A stretch of DNA of 7,174 nucleotides from Chloroflexota bacterium (GTDB taxonomy: Bacteria; Chloroflexota; FW602-bin22; JAMCYS01): NCBI GenBank assembly GCA_021847625.1, contig JAJZQK010000160.1, positions 1-7,174 on the forward strand, given 5' to 3'. The notes below the pieces were generated by a model. That model ran no database searches. It saw only the letters and a list, made by a program, of their open reading frames with translations, and was not told the origin of the DNA. The position numbers were made by a program, and so were the translations under genes. Shown here piece after piece: positions 5,575 to 7,174 of this stretch. Numbering within the stretch: position 1 is the stretch's first letter; each line of letters starts with the position of its first letter.

Positions 5575-6732
5575 TCACTTGGCGGAACCGTGGTTGCGGT
5601 CGAGGGCCAGCAGACGCGGCAGGCGGTGCAGCCCCTCGCCAAACGATATCTCCCCGAGGACGATCGGGATGACGACGGAGCGGCCCTCGCCCGCCGAGGT
5701 CAGGATGTGGTAGCTGGCATCCGGGAAGCGGCGGACGATGCGGCCCATGAGGTTGGCGAAGCGGTGGTCCTGCCGGATGAGACGGTCGAGCTCGCCGTCG
5801 TACTCGCCCATGGCCCGGGCGTCGCCGCCCAGGGTGCGCAGAATCGTCTTCGCCGCCAGCTCGCCGCTGGCCATGGCATGGCAGATGCCCTCGCCGCCGA
5901 ACCCATCGGCCACGCCCGCGGCATCGCCGACGAGAAGGACGTCGCCCGCCCGGGCCGGCTCTCCGGTGCTGGCTATCGGCAGGGGGTGGACGTAGACGGG
6001 GAGGTCGGCCAGGGCGGCGGGCGCCAGCAGGTCGTAGCGGAGGATGAACTCGTGGAGCAGTCGGCACAGGGGATGCCCGCCCGGCCTCATGCTGCCCAGA
6101 CCGACGGAGAGGTGGTTCTTCTTGGGGAATATCCAGCCATAGCCCTCGGGGGCCGCCTCCACGTCGAAGAGGGCCGTCGTGGCATATGGTTGGCGCGTCT
6201 GGAGTGGCGCCTCGATCTCGCATTCGAGGGCAATTCCTTGCTGCACCCTGGGGGCCAGGCCCAGTGACCGGCGCACGACGCTCGTCGCCCCGTCAGCCCC
6301 CACGACGAAGGGCGCCCGATAGTGGCCGCTATCGGTAGTTACCTCGTACTCGCCGTCTAGCTGCTGCACGCCGACCACTCCCTCGCCCGTGCGCAAGACG
6401 GCCCCCGCCTCGACGGCGGCGCGGACCAGACGGTGGTCGAGGTCGGTCCGCATGACCATATGGAAAGAGAACTCCGGGGGGAGTTCCCAGACGACGGGCG
6501 AAACGCCCCGCAGGTGGAACGTGATCTGGGAGACTTGCCGATTCGGCAGCTCCTGGACCGGGAAAGGCAGGCGAGCGATGGTCTTTGGCGCCAGCCCACC
6601 GCCGCACGGCTTGTAGCGCGGGAGTTGGTCTCGCTCCAGCAGGAGCACCCTGCGCCCGGCTGAGGCGACATAGCGGGCGGCTGTGGACCCGGCCGGCCCT
6701 CCCCCCACGACGACGACTTCGAACTGCTCCAC
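5575..6732 (-). CDS. Geranylgeranyl reductase family FAD-dependent oxidoreductase
   Basis: A 385-residue flavoprotein of the geranylgeranyl reductase family, which hydrogenates isoprenoid double bonds in lipids, chlorophyll precursors or quinone side chains. The N-terminal Rossmann motif is GGGPAG (10-15), with the FAD-ribose acid Glu33 (LLLERD). PRYKPCGGGL (38-47) carries the family KxCGGG motif with Cys43. Arg95 lies in the MVMRTDLD segment, and GADG is at 145-148. EGYGWIFPKKNHLSVGLG (196-213) is the family YxWxFPKxxxxxxG pattern. LLVGDAAGVADGFGGEGI (266-283) is the second FAD motif. No transmembrane segment is evident; such enzymes are peripheral on the membrane. GTG start with GGGAGG 7 nt upstream. 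It is the first gene of the four-gene unit that includes a prenyl diphosphate synthase and a UbiA prenyltransferase, which fits reduction of the prenyl chain. Whether it acts before or after transfer, and how many bonds it reduces, cannot be read from sequence. Confidence 0.92.
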   Translation of the reverse strand: MEQFEVVVVGGGPAGSTAARYVASAGRRVLLLERDQLPRYKPCGGGLAPKTIARLPFPVQELPNRQVSQITFHLRGVSPVVWELPPEFSFHMVMRTDLDHRLVRAAVEAGAVLRTGEGVVGVQQLDGEYEVTTDSGHYRAPFVVGADGATSVVRRSLGLAPRVQQGIALECEIEAPLQTRQPYATTALFDVEAAPEGYGWIFPKKNHLSVGLGSMRPGGHPLCRLLHEFILRYDLLAPAALADLPVYVHPLPIASTGEPARAGDVLLVGDAAGVADGFGGEGICHAMASGELAAKTILRTLGGDARAMGEYDGELDRLIRQDHRFANLMGRIVRRFPDASYHILTSAGEGRSVVIPIVLGEISFGEGLHRLPRLLALDRNHGSAK

Positions 6733-6803
6733 GGTATGCCCTCCCTCTCAGGTCTTTGGGTTTGGGGAATGGCGTCGAGGCTGAGTATGCTGCCTGCAAC
6801 TTA

Positions 6804-6877
6804 GCCTGACGGGAAGTAGCACGAATGCTATGACGCTAGGCATGCGGCAAGTTGTATGCCAGCGCTCGCCGTCAGGC
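6804..6877. repeat. Spaced 9-bp inverted repeat upstream of the prenyl-lipid operon
   Basis: GCCTGACGG (6804-6812) and CCGTCAGGC (6869-6877) are exact inverted copies, 56 nt apart. They lie 72-145 nt upstream of the reductase start codon, where a promoter would be expected. They may be two sites for a dimeric regulator or ends of a small element. I found no convincing -35/-10 pair in this region. Confidence 0.35.
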
Positions 6878-6885
6878 CGAGAATT

Positions 6886-6924
6886 GACGAGCGACGAGTC
6901 TAGTGATGGGTAATGAGTAATGAG
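6886..6924. repeat. Short heptamer tandem repeats
   Basis: GACGAGC/GACGAGT (6886-6899) are two 7-bp units. After CTAG come TGATGGG, TAATGAG and TAATGAG (6904-6924), three more 7-bp units. TAATGRG heptamers resemble the short tandem heptamer repeats known from cyanobacteria and seen in other phyla. The array is short and probably decayed. Confidence 0.4.
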
Positions 6925-6997
6925 TCGGGCGCGGTCGTTCCTCTGAAGATGGCCTGCCAACCAGCCGTGGGGACGGCACCCCCTGGCCCACGCTAAC

Positions 6998-7050
6998 CCG
7001 TAGGGGCGAACGGCTCTGCCCACCCGGGACGAACGCCTCCGGCCCCTCAA
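6998..7050. repeat. Possible dispersed GTAGGGGCGAACGG-type intergenic element
   Basis: CCGTAGGGGCGAACGG begins at 6998, and AGGGGC (7002-7007) is matched by GCCCCT (7042-7047), giving a loose hairpin with a long loop. From memory, GTAGGGGCGAACGG followed by its complement recurs as intergenic repeats in several bacterial phyla. This copy looks degenerate. The interval 6925-6997 before it shows GC-rich short palindromes only, and no gene. Confidence 0.3.
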
Positions 7051-7069
7051 ATAGCGTAGGGAAGGCTAG

Positions 7070-7174
7070 GTCGTGTATGCAAACTAGAGCCAGAGCAGGA
7101 TGGCCACGACCGTCAGCATGGCCAGGTAGTTGGCGGCGCGCTTCTCGTAGCGGGTCGCCACCCGACGGAAGTGC
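7070..7174 (-). mobile_element. End of an IS5-type insertion sequence (rest outside window)
   Basis: The transposase C-terminus at 7084 and beyond marks one end of an insertion sequence. The outer boundary is placed at about 7070 because CTAG (7066-7069) would fit a YTAR-type 4-bp IS5 target duplication. In addition, GGTCGTGTATGCAAA (7070-7084) looks like a terminal inverted repeat. The other end is not in the window, so the boundary is a guess within a few bases. Confidence 0.5.
7084..7174 (-). CDS. IS5-family transposase, C-terminal fragment (5' part outside window)
   Basis: The last 29 codons and TAG stop of a DDE transposase run off the right edge. The peptide includes FRRVATRYEKRAANYLAML and ends AILLWL. 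This matches the C-terminal signature of IS5-family transposases (R-Y-[ED]-K-x-A-x-N-[YF]), in which Glu of the YEK motif is the last catalytic acid of the DDE triad. It transposes its own element by cut-and-paste. Whether the gene is intact cannot be judged here. Confidence 0.88.
   Translation of the reverse strand, partial: HFRRVATRYEKRAANYLAMLTVVAILLWL

Noticed and set aside
5550..5642. Methyltransferase starting at TTG 5642
   Set aside because: It would overlap the reductase coding region by 68 nt and add residues not seen in UbiG-type proteins, while a strong ribosome binding site lies downstream of that start.
5135..6223. 362-codon minus-strand frame overlapping the reductase and methyltransferase genes
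   Set aside because: It is very Arg/Pro-rich and low-complexity, a typical out-of-frame translation of GC-rich genes; both real genes have full family motifs.
6748..7050. 100-codon minus-strand frame in the intergenic region before the reductase
   Set aside because: No ribosome binding site or domain, basic low-complexity composition, and it crosses repeat-like sequence.
1..7174. CRISPR array, tRNA or rRNA gene
   Set aside because: No regularly spaced direct repeats of CRISPR size, no cloverleaf-like segment with GTTCRA-type arm, and no rRNA-like stretch was noticed on either strand.

Overview
The window is a high-GC bacterial stretch. It most resembles Chloroflexota (Anaerolineae-like). 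The clues are a Tat-type lipoprotein solute-binding protein with a long Pro/Thr/Ala linker, an extended -10 promoter (TGG then TACAAT), and a UbiA/prenyl synthase/geranylgeranyl reductase cluster. This assignment is inference; no rRNA or other marker gene is present.

Left part (1-1631, minus strand): the N-terminal part of a family-5 ABC transporter solute-binding lipoprotein runs off the left edge. Upstream of it on the same strand is a complete LacI-type regulator. The two look like a sugar- or peptide-uptake locus with its local repressor. A 20-bp near-palindrome with a CG centre overlaps the -10 of a candidate lacI-type promoter, so autoregulation is likely. A strong 10-bp hairpin separates the two genes.

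Middle (1805-2873, plus strand): one alpha/beta hydrolase gene with its own extended -10 promoter, divergent from the regulator and convergent with the next operon. A hairpin at 2943-2963 lies between the convergent genes and contains the stop codon of the prenyltransferase gene.

Right-centre (2954-6732, minus strand): a compact four-gene unit. In transcription order it encodes a geranylgeranyl-reductase-family flavoprotein, a UbiG-like class I methyltransferase, a short/medium-chain trans-prenyl diphosphate synthase, and a UbiA-family membrane prenyltransferase. The gaps are 25, 77 and 26 nt. Together these could make a C20 (or longer) prenyl diphosphate, attach it to an acceptor, methylate the product and saturate the isoprenoid chain. 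The acceptor is unknown; a modified prenylquinone or other prenyl lipid is the most economical guess. Oddities are an apparent GTA start codon on the methyltransferase, His in place of the usual Tyr five residues before the first Asp-rich motif of the synthase, and a longer loop than usual after the first Asp motif of the UbiA protein.

Right edge (6733-7174): about 350 nt without a credible gene, holding a spaced 9-bp inverted repeat, heptamer repeats and a GTAGGGGCGAACGG-type element. Then comes the end of an insertion sequence, with the last 29 codons of an IS5-family transposase running off the window.
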